Counted from the stretch's first letter, positions 12,801 through 27,800 are shown. The stretch is 64,000 bases of DNA from Notospermus geniculatus (GCA_002633025.1 NMRB01000599.1:68224-132223), one strand, 5' to 3'. The notes: generated by a model not told the origin, from the sequence alone. Numbers and translations are program-made.

Positions 12801-15800
12801 CAGACGGGGTAAACAAACCATTGGCCTAGTGCATTTGTACAGACGGTAAGCACTAGGCCAAAGGTTTGTTTACCCTTTCTGACCTGTCATGGCCGACTTT
12901 CGCAGGATGTCTATTGGCTAGACTCACCACTCACCACTCTGTGGTCGTTCGTCGTTCGTACAGTGACAAGACTGCGTACACGTCGTGTATATGCGTTCCG
13001 CCAAGTCGAGGACAATAGCAGGATTACTATTTCCAATGGTGAGTGGACGGCGTGTACGCAATTTTAGGGAGGTTTCGAAATCAAACGATAAACGTAAACG
13101 TTAACGACAGCTTTATTTTTGTACCGAAAATGCAATGCAAAACCTGGTTAATGTGTAGTATGACAAATAACGTTGTCGTAAAAGTTTGGTTTATCGTTTG
13201 ATTTCGAAACCTCCCCTTTTTCACTGTACGAACGACCACAGTGTTCACCATTCTTTCCCTATGGCTAACCGACTTAAACGAATTCCCATACATGCAGTTT
13301 CCAACCGCTGAGTTGCCCGTAGATAGCCCAACTTGCTCGAGAAATTCTTCCATTGATGAACGTCTTTATGCTAAAGTTTGACATTTCACAGTCGTCTGGG
13401 GTTTCCTCTGCTTCTCCATCGACACAACCTGGCATTTCGATAGAACGACTCCCTTCTGTGATCTCCGTCCCTTATAATGTGAACTTAAAACAAACCATAA
13501 ATCATACTCCTTCTTTAACTTTCAGAAATGCTTTTTCTAATTTTTCCTGAGAGCCAGACAATTTCCCGTTTTCTTTTGTTGGTACGCTTTGAAATTTGAC
13601 CAAGAAACAGATCCGATAGTCTTCCTTAGGATATCCTCCTCAGATTACAAAGTCGTTTTACATTCAGGGTCAACAAAACATGATGTATCTAGACATTGTC
13701 GGTTTTCATCTACATGTACATGTATATGTTCTCGGTCGTCTCGATCAAATAACCGACTTTTGCCGGAAAAACCCAAGCTAACCGAATAGAACGTTTACGG
13801 CGTGATGTCGAGAATCTTCTTTTCTACTGCTTCTTTCCAACTGCAAGGTGTCGCTGTGACTGAATTAACAACGGCGTCAAGGACTTTACGTTACAAAACG
13901 TGTTAGAGATGTAGGTCTACATTCAGAGGCGCTACGTAGTAGATCTTACAGCAGATATTTATGTTGTTCAGGAACACTGCCCATGCATTAGGCAGCCATT
14001 CTCCTTCTTCATTGCACCAGTTTTTTTTCACAAGCACATAAATGAATACTGTAGGTAGGCCTGAATGTAGGTGGTACCTTCATTACCTAGTACCTTTTTT
14101 ACCGGTACCTTTTTACCGTACCTTTTTTACCTATACCTTTTTTACCTGTACCTTTTTTGCCGTATACCGATAGGGCTATGTGTACATGTATATGAAGTTA
14201 CATAACTTGAATGATAGTCGGAGACGTGAAGTACAAATACACTCCCAAAAAGATTATTTTTGTATGTAGCCAACAGGGATCGAAGTTATCTCCAACGACT
14301 GTGACGCGAGAAAGAAGTCAGTTAAAAAAAATCCGATAGCACAATAATATGTAACTGACAAGAACATTCTCGCAGTTTTCACATTTTTTGAGGAAATATA
14401 CTTTTTCAACCGCGTTTTTGTTGTTATTTTCAGGGACCTGTCATCCAATAAGATTGAAGTTCTCAGACAGCACCACATGCGAAGTCTCATTCATTTAGAA
14501 GAACTGTAAGTTTCTCATGAAAGTTTTATCAATTTGTTGGAGGTTACGTGACAAGGTGGTACATGTATATTTTTGTCACACAACATAATGTATTCTGTCA
14601 TGAGCACCGTAACCTGCCCAGACATTGGGAGTGAATTCCACATGCTGTTGCCAATCAGGACGTATATCGATCAGTCTGATCGATTTAGATTTGGTTCCCC
14701 GTCTCGCCTGTATGACCAGGTCCATTACGTAAACGGCCCCTTCACAAATTTGTTGCAGAGCCTTTCCGCTATGACGCATAACATCATCTGGTCAAATTTA
14801 AGAGTTTATTATACATGTATGTACCAGGTATAACAAAGAATTTACTATTCAACTACATATATTGCTTTTCGGCAATCGTACATCGACTTTTTTCCATTTG
14901 TTTATAAATTTGGCAGAAAAGGAAAACAAGGGTTGTGGCCAAAAATCATCTCAGCACTCTCATCTCGACCCCTGTTTTCTGGTTGTACAGGGGTCCGATG
15001 GGTGGGTCACCTGTCGTTTTTTTCATTATCAAGTGCGACTCACGTTGTATGTCACAGATTACATAATCACTGAACAGACCTTAGTTTTCCCTAACTTAGG
15101 TACTCATGACCTACACTTTGCGTGGCATCTCCTCAGGTATTAGAGACTTTTCCATCACAAAACGACAAAGCGGTGCAAATGTAACGTATCGCCTATAGAC
15201 GTTCGATCCATCAGGATTAATCGGGACTGGTCCCATTTAGCGATGGGACATGATGCATATGAAAGTCTCTCCGCTGGCGACAGAAGGACTATAGAAATCA
15301 CATCATCATCAATCTTTGTATAGGAAAATGGTCGATTTTTCATGCTAGTTTATTTAGGAGCTGTATACCCATCAAAGTGAACACCGTTAATGGCGCCGTC
15401 CACTCTCCAAACAGAGCTTACTGAGATTTCCTAAAGTTTTCACCCTGTGCGCGGAGGTTGTCACCATCTTATATATAGGCCGCTGTTTCGTAGGAGCTCA
15501 TTTTTCACACCTCATTTGTGATTTAGCACGAATCATCCGTAGCCTGAAGAATACACCTTTTTACTGTTAATACCGATAGAAATAAAGACTTACTTTTCAT
15601 TTTTCAGTCAAAATTTCTATTCAAAATATTTAAAAAATCTAAAAAATGAACGCCTACGTGAAGAGTTAATGGAGAATGCAATGTTCATTCTTCAGGTTAC
15701 GGATGATTCGTGACGAATCACAAACGACATTTGAAAAATGAGCTCCGATGTGCAGCGTCGTGATACCGAGGCAAGGCATTTGGTAAAAGTCTACCCCGGC

Positions 15801-18800
15801 GGCGTCCCGATTTTCGTCCATTAGGTTCCTTTCATCGCGCGTCAAAAGGGTTCAGTCGTTTTAAAAGTTTCTTAAAGTACACGTACATTAAGGTACATCT
15901 TGGTGTCACTGATTATCCAGTCCATTACATTTTTAATACATGTACTTCCTGGTGTGAAAATCCGGGCATTCAATTCCTGGTCGATACTTCGTCAGAGCCT
16001 TCCACAAATTCAATTTTATAAAACTCAAACGCTTTCAACATCTCAAATATTAGATTTAGCATGAAAGATGTTATCAGTATGTTCATTAAGGCATCTTGTT
16101 AGTCGACTAAAGGATTCAGGTGATGGAATTAACGATTTCGCCTTTAACCGAAGGCTACGTGTTCATTTGTCACGTGTTGTTTGATGATATCATCAGAAAA
16201 AGAAGAATATTGGGGCATCTATTTTTCAGTTAAAATACATGTACATGTACATGTACTCAATTTTCAGCTCACTCTGTGGACATTTTTCCTCAGAATAATC
16301 GTATTACTTGTGTGGGAAATGGCCAGAAGTGTTCAACGGACAGCACACGAGGCGAGGCGAGGGCGATATCGAAGCGACCAGGGGTGGCCGCATACTCCGC
16401 AAGCGCTGGCGGAGCCCATCTGCCGATAGTGCTGTACATTTTTCCAAGCATTTTAACACCGATAGGCTGTCGAAGCACTAGCGGAGGTTCTATGCGCCCG
16501 GCCCTGATCGCCACCGATCTGATCGCCAACCACCGCAGACCATCGGCTTTGGTATCGTTTGACATTGGGCAATCACCGCTGGCGAGAAGATTCCAAGCAC
16601 CTCTGTCCAACGCACATCTGGAATCAACAGCCGATTGTTCCCGGTGGCGATCAGATTGCTCACGATGTCGCCTGGTGTGCTGACTGCTTTATACAAGGAT
16701 TAGTGATTTGGTACAGGTGTAAAAGGAATGGCAGCCCCAGGAATGCAAGTCCGAGGTATAGTACCGGTAGTCTGCTATTGTAATGTTATATTCATATCAT
16801 TGTTTCTAGAGCCTTATATCCTTATCCTTCGTTAAACAATAAACCCGGACTTGAATTCCAGGGGCTTAGATTCCTGTTACACCGGCGTAACGTCTGACAG
16901 TATCGCTCGGTGTTCACGCACAACCTCAAAACGTCAAAAGTAGGCTGTGTAGGAACTTTCAGCGCACATTATCCGATTCATTTCCTTGCCAGCAAAATGG
17001 CGTTTTCCTAGATCAAACCATTTTTACGTTCATCTCTCATACAGTGTGTCATTCAATAACACAAAAAATTCCTAGAGGAATGCCCTGGTTTGATAAGAAA
17101 GGTACACCTACCTTCAAAGTGCAATTAAAAACACAGCAATAACAAAACAAAATGATAAAATGGAGGGATAGAATATTTATTGCGAGATGGTGAACGTGGT
17201 CTTTTGTACCCGTTGTTGTCAAATAGAAAAATCAACACGTTCTACTTTCAACTGATCTCAGTTATGTTCGTATAAATGGAGGCTTTTGTCCTGTCACTGA
17301 TGGAACTCATTTGTACGAAATGACGAAAGGCATTGTCATTGTTGCTTCCAAGTGTGTCGATCAAAAGCTAACCACAGTTGGTCCCGAAGTATCGGAGCAA
17401 GAGAACAAAGACACTTTCTCTCGATAATCACGCAAAACTCTCTTTAGATTTAATGGACACATCGACTTAGCTTATCCCGCAGATCCATTAGTACAAATTG
17501 CAGTGTACCCACTGCCTCCGTGGAAATCGGTCGGGAAATTGCTCATGAATCCCGAGGGTTTTCGACAAGGATCGTCCCTGATTTTGAATAATTCATCAAG
17601 GTCGTGAAATTTGTCCCTTATTCACGATGGAAAGTGACGAACTCCTAAAGACATCCCTTAGGTCCCTACCTAAATCTTGCCGACCATGCTAATTACAGCA
17701 ACTACCACTAAATACGACATCATCGCGACTCCGTGGCCTTCACTTGACTAGCATCCTGAGACTCGGCTCATTTCATTCGGCTCCATTGCCTCCCTGATGT
17801 CACGACAGAGGAGCCGTCTGAATGACCCTGTTTTGAGAGGATCCTTGACTAGGGGCAAAAGGTTATGCGTTGCTAGTTGAATATACTGTGGTCGCAGAGT
17901 TATGCCGGACTCGTCAATATACAATACCGGTACCTATAATCCGTACGGACTTGAAACTCTCCAGGGGCGACCGCCACGAAACTACGATAGCACTAACAGG
18001 GCCTAACAGAGAAATTCTCTAATGGTAAAAGCCATTGCATACCTCTCTGTTAGGCACTGTTAGCGCTATCGGGGTTTCATGGCGGCCCGCCCATCATTTT
18101 ACTTCTAAACAGCCTATAGACACTCGAGGAAGAATTGGCATTACCAGTTCTTTCAAAACAGGCAACTCCACAACAAAAATGACGCCATTCTACGTTAGAG
18201 AAGACGAAATGGCGTGTGGGTTTTTGTTCCAATTATTGCCCAAATCCATCTTGGAAAAAGTCACCACATTACGCTCATTGTAGGAAAAACTGTGGCCCGT
18301 CGCAGACGATGATAATGAGAGTGTGTGTTGTTAGGAAGATTCGAGAGACGAGGGTGAGACAACATGAGTTTGTCGTACGCATCAATTAAATTCACCCCTT
18401 CACGTCTTAATGGCCAAATGTATCGGATGACACTTTTTCTATTTCTAGAATCATCATACAAAGTGGGCTTCAACATATCGAAGAAGAGACCTTCTTCCAC
18501 AACAAGAAATTGAAGAGATTGTAAGTGGCCTAGCTTTTTCTACGGGATGACCATAGACGGGTGCAGTTTGTTTTCAAAGAGAGAACTCTTTTTCCTTCTG
18601 CATTGAATTTGACTATTCCTGATCTTTTAACTTACTCTAAACTCCCACTTACCTGCCCCATTCCTGAGCTCGGAAAAAAATGACTAAATCCTAAGTTGAA
18701 GATAATGGGCTGGGGGTATGGTCAGAAAGAGTAATGTCCTGTCCACTTACTTGTCCCACTCCCGAGCCTGGCCAAGAATGACAGCGTGCGATATCTTCAA

Positions 18801-21800
18801 CCGAATCCTAAATTAGGATTCGGTCATTTTTTCCGAGTTCAGGAATGGGACAGGTAAGTGGGAGTTTAGAGTACGTGTCGAAATGGATGGTGGTAATATT
18901 AACATCATCTCTTTCTGGGGAGAATTTGATATTTCCTTGAAATGGAGCAATGGGGGGGGGGGGGTCNGATTCGAAAAGGTTGAAAGTCGCTATTTCGAGG
19001 GATTGCGTAACCTGCAAAGATTGTAAGTAGGGCTTCGTCGTGATCATTTCTCTTCCCAAACATCTCCAGTGTCCGAAGGGCGAAACCCCGGGTGTGCCCC
19101 AAAAAATTATCACACGCCTACGCAACAAAAATTTCAGGATCCGATTGGCTAATTTCAATAACATGCGATGCTGAATCCAAATAAAAGTTGCTCAAAAAAA
19201 AACGCGACCCTTTTTCGCCCGACTCTGCATTGTTCACGCTCAGCCTTATCAAACATGAGAATCAGAAAATCCCGCTCGCCGTAACAGGCTTTTTTCGTCG
19301 TCTTCCACAGCAGTTGTGTCAACACGGACGTACGGTCAATTTGACCAAACATGTTTTCACAATCGCGGTCTCTCCGTGACACAACAGACCTTTTACAATC
19401 TCAGCAAGACAGTAAAAAACGTCTTTCCATTCCATTAGCGGGTTAGAACAAGGTTTTACTTTCTTTTCTGCAAAATGTACTGGTGGCGTTCAGAAACCCA
19501 CAGAATGCGGTGCGTGATCACAGAGAGAGTCACACAGGCAACTTCGTAGCCTGTATGGCGATTTTCGTGGCCGCCGAGTGTGCAGTGCCAGGCAATGGCA
19601 ACAAACAACGAAGATTTCGTTGGGAAGCAACAATTAAGTTGCCGAGAAGAGGTTTCACTTTGTGCCACAGTCGTTGCTTGTTGATAAGGCTGGTATATGC
19701 TGCTGGCTTTACAGGCTCATCAGTCTGGCGTCACTGACAATTTCTCCCCAAACTTATTTTCCGATTTGAAACCTTCTTCTTATAGGAAAGTGGTATTTTA
19801 TGTCCGCATCGACCTCAGGGCAATTTACTGGATTCTCTGGTAGATAAACAAGTTTTGTTCCGTCTGCTTTCCGTCAACACGGATATCAAAATAAGAAAAA
19901 AATGACGTTATATCGGAAACCAAATGGCGAACCTGTTGAATGTTATTGGTTCAAATCACCCGTCGTCTATCAATTTATAGTTTTTCCGTTGTTGCAAGGG
20001 CGAATTAACAGACCTTCAACTCGGTGTAGCAGACAGACTCCTTGAGCTGCGTTTGCGCCATCTTGAACCGTCAAGGACTCACCGTACGCCTCCGGACAGA
20101 ATGACGTAGGTCTTGACATTTCAATTGTTTTCCGCGAGTGAACCAATCAAATTAATAGGCTGATAAAGTATGAACATGCCCAATGCCAGATTAATATAGA
20201 AGTATATTACCCCTTTAATAACCAGATCTGCTTGGGATTTCGTGGCAAATTCGTTCTTTTGAAAGAGGAAGATTTCGATCCAATCAATTCTAGAGTATAA
20301 CTCTTGGCTTATCTGATAGAGACATACATGTAATGGGCTTAAATATTTGTTCAATTTCGAATTTGCGTTAAGAACCCTTAACGTCACAAAATTGTTTTGA
20401 AAAAGATTGGGGAATAGAGTCTACTTGATTTGCATCGAATGACTGTCGCCATCAAATCTGCCCAGACAAAAATATTTTTACTTTTCATGGTGTGAATCCA
20501 TCAGCTCTTTCGCAGACGACCGACTGGTTCTGTTGGCAATGCATTCGTAGATCTCTAAATGACAACCCATGAATATGACCATTTGTCCGTGATTTCATAG
20601 GCGTTAACTAACGAGATATTCATTAACCAATCGTCTTATGTCACAGGGAGATAACGACGCGATCGTGTGAAGACGAGATTGATGGCGATCACGCGTGAGA
20701 CGACGTGATCCTAATCTAATGATACAAATTAGACAACACCTCATTATTCTCGTTGGTACATCCGTGGAGTAATTTGTCCAAGAAACGTGCGGCTGAATCC
20801 GAATCATCACGTTATTTTAGTAGGCCTATATTTCTCACATTTTTGGAAAAATGTGTTTTCTGCGCCTGATTTTCAGAAATTGCCTTCCCTCCTATGTAAT
20901 TGCTGACATTTAATAATGTTATCAAAAATTCATAATTTTGTATAAATTTTTTGTATAAATTGATAATGTCATCATGCTCACATCGACAAGCCATCCTCCC
21001 ACAGCAGCGGTTTTTACCTCGCTCCTCGTCATACACTCACACTTTGTGTGCTTGCGTATGAAGAGGAGCGAGACCAAAGCCCTGCCATGGGAGGATAGTA
21101 CAAACAGCTTCTCTTTAATCCGACGGATGAAGCAGTATCTTTCTATATCCATTTTTGTCAAAAATTTCTTCTTCTAAGATGTGTCCTTTAATCTTGTGAA
21201 TTTCACTCTCTCTGCAGAAATCTACAGAGAAATGAAATAGACCAACTCAACCTGGCTTCCCACGTCCATTTCAAGTCCCTGGATGTCATGTGAGTAGTGT
21301 ATTATTCAAAGTAAAATTGCGTGTCATTACTTGTCTAAGCCTTCCGGCGTATCGTCTGCCGTTTGATAAAATTCTCCGAGATAAACTCGAGAGTAACGTT
21401 TGCGACCGCAGGGGCTTGGCCATAATCTAAAAAGGAAATACTGACAAATCGACTGCGGCAGGTGAGGCCGTTTAAAGTCAGAGTTAAAAGCATAAAGTTC
21501 TTAGTGAAACTCAAAATTTTCGACGAATGGCAACAGTTGTTTCCCGTCCTCCGCAACGAGGCAACAACTGACGGTTTGTATCGCCAACTTAATTTGACTT
21601 TGACTGTCACGTGATTTGAGAGCCCGCGCTGATTGGTCAATCAATGATGGAGACCACGCAGTTGCCAGTTCCCGTCGCCGGACCTGCAACAACTGGCACG
21701 AAACATGTTTGATATTCAGAAACGGTTGCTGGCAATAATTTCAGTTGTTGCCGACCCCGCCTAGAAAAGGTACCTACATTGTAATCGTGGCCAGGCAATA

Positions 21801-24800
21801 AGAATCACCTGTTGTGTGCCAGTGTACCTTTAGACTTTTATCAATAGCCCGTCGCACCATCCCACCCAGGAAAACGAGGAGAGGATGTGTTCTGGCCATC
21901 CATTTTTCGCAAACCGATACTTGAGGGCTGAAAGTTCGGCCGCTGACGCTGTCCATATTTTTAATGAATTCGAGAACATGGTAACATTGTGGGGATGGTC
22001 TTGTAGGTGCCACGATGGCCAGGTGCTCCTTGGCTAGTTACATGTAATAAAGCTCGGAATTCATCATTGATTTTCAAGCTGATTTTGCTTTGCGACTTGC
22101 TTTGCAACTGGGCACTCGATCGCCGTAGTGGACTCGCTAGACGTGATTTCCACCAATGGCGAAGATGTGGTCAATTTCAGTCGGCAATCGGTCGGCGACC
22201 GGTATCAGTTCCCTGCGATCGTATTCAATCGCAGGTAGCAGGTTGCAAAGCAAGTCGCAAAGCAGAAAATCAGCAGTGGATTCCAGGCTTAAGCTGCTCC
22301 TGTGAGTTCGACTGAAAGGTTCCATGGTAGATTGGGGGTTAAAGTGTAAAGTCGGATGATAGCTCCGCGTTGTTGATGTCTGACTATAAATCCAAACTTT
22401 AACATTAACTTTTAACTTTTCTCTTAATTTCATTCGATACCTTTTCCGTTAATTCTTTCAGAGACCTGGGCTACAATAAGCTAACACGGTTGACTGTTAG
22501 TATGCTCTCCCCTCTTCGATATGTGAGCGAAATGTGAGTAGAAACATTTATTAATCCCCGTATTCTGTCGAGCAGAATAAGCGACGGGCCGTGAAGATAG
22601 TAAAAGCTATCCGAATAATCCCTTTCTCTCGCTGGGACTGAAATTTCATCCTTTCAAGTCATGAAAGAAATCGTAAGATTTGGAGTTAAATCGTGACTCA
22701 AGCGAAAGGAAGAACTATCGTCCTTTCTTATGATAACATAACGATATTACCAACGTGACCCTGGTCTGCTTTGTTAATCGTGTTGCAACCATTCTGCATA
22801 ATGCATCGTGTAGAAATCGCTAACCTCTTCCTACACTCTGCAGCAAGCAGCCAGATTCCGTGTTCAACGCTTTGGGATTTTCTCGTGCGACCAATCAGAA
22901 GCCTCGGTTCTCATGCGGTAATTTATTCAATACGAGTACGCCGTTCAACTTCGTAGCGGACAACACTGACCTGCTGGCACATAATTGACTTCCCACTGCC
23001 AGTCCTACAACAGAATAACAAATAGTCTCCATCGAATATTGCCTTCGCGGCTTCTTTTTGAGTACTTGTAAGTCCCATGCACGGAGACTTTGCATTCGAA
23101 TAAAGTTTCATCGAGCCCGCCATCTTGTCATCACCCGAGCTGCTCTGCCGTGATTGGTTGCTTTTTCTGGAACGGGGGAAATCCGTTGAACACGGAATGT
23201 GGTTTGCTTGCGTGAAGGTCAAGGGAGGAGAAGCCGAGTCTTGACCTGAACTCAGTGAAGATGGTTGCAACATGAATGCCAAAGATGTGTTTGGATTCAG
23301 ACCTTTTTGAACGAAGAAGGAATGCATTTGACATGAATGTCATTCGTCATACCTATGTCCTTTCCTTTTAAACTACATGTACATGTATAATGCAATATCC
23401 TTCTTTTAATTATTTGACGGCCAGTTTTTTCACTTCTCTTTCAGACTGATCAACGATAACTTGATTAGCTATGTTCAGATGCGAGCCTTTCGATACCAAA
23501 CTAACCTAAGGAGATTGTGAGTATCGTCAGACGACTTCTAACTACATGTACATGTAGGCCTATAGTTTGTGTAGTTTTCATGATAGAAAGACAGATTCAG
23601 TGTATTGCAGATTTGAGAGGTTGAGATTCTGAAACCTTATTCAGGCTGGCACTTTCAAGTGAAAGTGCCAGCCTGAAGAAGACCCCGGTTGGGGTCGAAA
23701 ATTTGCGAAATTTCTGGAGGACGACTCCTTTTATTATATCATTTTGTGTGTCGCCTTTTGTGCTCTATTTTTTGTTAGTTAAAGCAGTTATTCATATGGC
23801 CCACTCTAATGGAAAAATAACAATCTTGACAAAAATGAGTGGTAGAAATACGTAGATGTATTATATTCAATCGTTATAAGCCCTAACTGGATGAAATAAA
23901 TGGACAATTTTAATATGAGAAATTGACAAGGATTGGCATCCCAGTGGCATCAACACTATTCACAAGAGGACGAACATATACGATTTGGCTTCAGACAATA
24001 TTTTTTTTTCTTAATGTCATATGTAGTCTTTATATGAAACCATGTTGAAAAGAAACCTGGCTGTAGGCCTACCACACGTGAGAGGTTGTGCTGAAATAAT
24101 TTCTTTTGTATGAGCTGGCATATTCACCAACCCACCCAAAATTCCCCGTGGGCACATTTTGCAATTAACAGTGCGCAGTTCGTAAAACATGCGACTCTTC
24201 CATCCTTATTTCCTGAACTAACTTCCCTGGTAAAAAAAACACTTCGAAATATACACGTATTATTTATTAAAAGTATTCAAACCTGCCACTTTGTTGACCA
24301 AACATACGTTTCCTTCTAATTCTCTCCGTAGAAAAACAAACCTAACTTAAACTTACCATTTACACAGCGAGAAAAGAACCTTTCTCTGTAGGACTCTGAA
24401 ATTCTCTGGTGCCCGATCTTCTCTGTGTGCTTTGTTTACCATTGTTTATTGGGCTGGAATATGAACGAAAGAAATCAACGTACGGATCGGTGGTTTGGTA
24501 CATTCTGTCCATGCAGAAAGTAAAGTTGATTACTTATGCCTACCGGATACGAGGACAGAACAGGTAATTTTTATCGACGAGTGGCGAGAGATTTTCCATC
24601 CCCCACGAGGCAACAACTGGTCATTTATTTCCATCGCAATTTAACTTTGATTCTCATGTGATTTGAAAGCCCGTGCTGATTGGTCAGTGATGAAAATCTG
24701 TGGTCAGTTCCCATCGCCAGACCTCGCACGTGAGGTGACGACCGGTGTTATGTTTTTCAGTGTGGTCATTTTTAGCGCGCTTGGCCGCAAGGCCCAGCAG

Positions 24801-27800
24801 GGCTTAAGCTGTGGTTGGGGTCATTGAGTGGTGGTCTGTCGTGCGTCAATACGTACGTACGTAGGCCTACGTACTTTGTCAAATTTTTATCATGGGTATA
24901 TCTAATGAGAGGATACATAAGATAACACTTGAGTTTTTGAATTTGACCTACTTTTCAAGGTCACAGGGGTCAAAGTTCTTCTGAAATTACGAAGTTGGCT
25001 CTTTTTGTAATGGTTGCTTTGAAACTTTGTACATATCTACCTCTTGATTACAACAACTCACAAACGAATTTTCGGTGAAATCTGATGCTTTGATTTGCCA
25101 CTAGGGGGCCAAAACAAGAAAAACATAAACTGCTATTTCTCCCTAACAAAGTGATGGATCTTCGTCAAACTTCTATCAAGGGTAAATAGGATACATAACA
25201 TAATGCTGCATCCAAGCCAAGCGGGCACAGTGCCATTGGCACTATTTTTCTGAGTAACTCCCATTGTTTGGAAACTGTTTCTCTGTGTGTCACTCACTGT
25301 CAAGTCGCGCCTGGTTCCGTCAATCTATTGTAATGGCACACTGGCTACACAGAAAATCATTACATCGGCAACAACTGGCACAAATGTCAAGCGTGTTGAT
25401 TTTTTGCTGGCAACAGTTTATAGTCGTTGCCGACTTCGAGCAGAGGTGGTGGCGATAGTCGTGTCGAGGTGAAAAAAATCACTTTGTGCTCCCGTGTAGT
25501 AGGCTGTCACATTTTGCTCCAAATTTCTGATTATAGAGTGTTTTCATTGTGGCCATATTGGAGGTATAAACAAAAGAATTAACTCCTATTTTTTTGAACG
25601 TCTGTTGTTTTGTTGTATACCTCCAACATGGCCGCTGTGGCATCACATGAAACACCTTATACAGGGTAGATTACGGTAGCCGTGGGCCCTGCATGATGAG
25701 CGGCAAATTCAGAAAATTTTATTGAGAAAATAATGACCATGTGAAACGAGCTCTATGCTGGAGTCAATTACTGCGAAGAGACTTGCGGAACATTATGACC
25801 TTTGCTGCTCACGTCAATTTGGTTTCTCCCCATCTGGATACTTTACTAAATTAAAATAATAGATAGACTTCAAAAGCTAATACCGTACCTTTGTCGAGGC
25901 GAATCAAGTTAATGATACAATATTTCTGCATTCTCATGTATCAAAGGCATCATACAAAAATATACACAAAACAAGTGATTAAATATCATCTCTCAATGAC
26001 GTTTTGTAAGAATTTTTATCATCCGTTAAAGAACGCTTGTTAAAGCGAATTGATATCGAAACAAATTGATTTAGAAATAGAATTTGAAAGGGTACGAATT
26101 TTCGGGAAGAAATGTAAACAAACTTCTCCAGAATGTCAACAAAGAAATGTTCGTGCATTCTGATCGGCTGAAATTTTGTGTTTACAAACACAAGCCAAAT
26201 GTAAATAAAATCCGCTATCAATTCGCTTTAAACATTTTTTTGGGAAACTTGATCTGTTTCAGCAACATTGGAGTTGTTCGCCAATTCGAGTCTCTTTCTT
26301 ACAATTTCTTGAACCCGTAAACCATCCTTTCTTTTCAAAGCAAAATTTCTGTGGCCGTCTCTACTGTTTGGAGCAAAACAATCGAGTGGTCGAAATGCCA
26401 CCCGATAGATCGCCCACTTATTGTATGAGATAAGCATGTAAGGTGGGAAAGACAATACCAGAAACCTGATAGTCCTGTCTGACTACCAAAGAAGTGTATC
26501 AGAAAAACAAACTACGACATCAGGCATAATGTCAAAGCTGTGGATTTCACACAACACGCTTAATGGTTGAAGGCGCAAAAGCTGGTCAAAACACCAAAGA
26601 ATACACAGCGATGGGATTGGTTGAAGGCGCAAAAGCTGGTCAAAGCACCAAAGAATACACAGCGATGGGATTGCTTGAATGCGCAATAGCTGGTCAAAAT
26701 ACCAAAGAATACACAGTGATGGGGTTGGTTGAAGATACAATAGCTGGTCAAAATACCAAAGAATACACAGCGATGGGATTGCTTGAAGGCGCAATAGCTG
26801 GTCAAGATACCAAAGAATACACAGCGATGGGATTGCTTGAAGGCACAGTAGCTGGTCAAAATACCAAAGAATACACAGCGATGGGATTGGTTGAAGGCGC
26901 AACAGCTGGTCAAAATACCAAAGAATACACAGCGATGGGATTGGTTGAAGGCGCAACAGCTGGTAAAAATACCAAAGAATACACAGCGATGGGATTGGTT
27001 GAAGGCGCAAAAGCTGGTCAAAGCACCAAAGAATACATAGCGATGGGATTGGTTGAGGACGGGAAGGCTAATCAGAATACCAAACAATAGGTCATGATGG
27101 GATGGTTGAAGACGCAATCGCTGGTCAAAATACCAAAGAATACACAATGGTGGGATTGGTTGAAGACACAATCGCTGGTCAAAATACCAAAGAATACACA
27201 GCGATGGGATTGGTTGAAGGCGCAACAGTTGGTCAAAGTACATGTACCAAAGAATACACAGCGCAATAGCTGGTCAAAATACTAAAGAGTACACAATGAT
27301 GGGATTGGTTGAAGGCGCAATGATAAGATGAAATACCATATACATATACATGTAGAGCGACAGCAATACGTCTGGCATGAAAGTACCCGTCCAATGAATC
27401 GTTTATTCGTCTTTTCAGGGGGCTTGGAGGCAACAGGTTGACCGTGATTTCTCGGTCGATGTTCGAGAGCCTGACCGAACTACGTCACCTGTGAGTATAA
27501 ATAGATCCGATAGGCTACCTTTCTAGCGCCGAGTCCAGGTAGCGTACGAATGCTACTTTTAAAATGACACAAAACACTTTCCTTCGAAAATTTTTTGATC
27601 GTATGACCCTAATGCGAGCAAAGAGTCGATAGGGTGTGGACAACTTACGGTAGGTAAACAGTTTATAGGCCTACTTGTCGTTTCGTGATGTAGATTAATT
27701 AGGCCGTGCAACCTAAGCTCCTGGATGGGAGTCGTCAGGTAGTAATAGTGACCAATCTAGTTGTACGGTTGACGTATATTTTGTGGCTGTTTTTGAACTG

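Noticed and set aside
16276-16683. Overlapping 135- and 106-codon frames as genes
   Set aside because: They lie in the dispersed family-1 repeat and have no conserved motif.
24740-25260. Region with GGTCACAGGGGTCAAAG-type words as a mobile element
   Set aside because: Resembles dispersed repeats of other invertebrates, but no second copy or defined ends are visible in this window.
26560-27243. Long minus-strand frames of 175 and 227 codons as protein genes
   Set aside because: They are translations of the 54-bp minisatellite, which is open on both strands. No start context, splice sites or family match.
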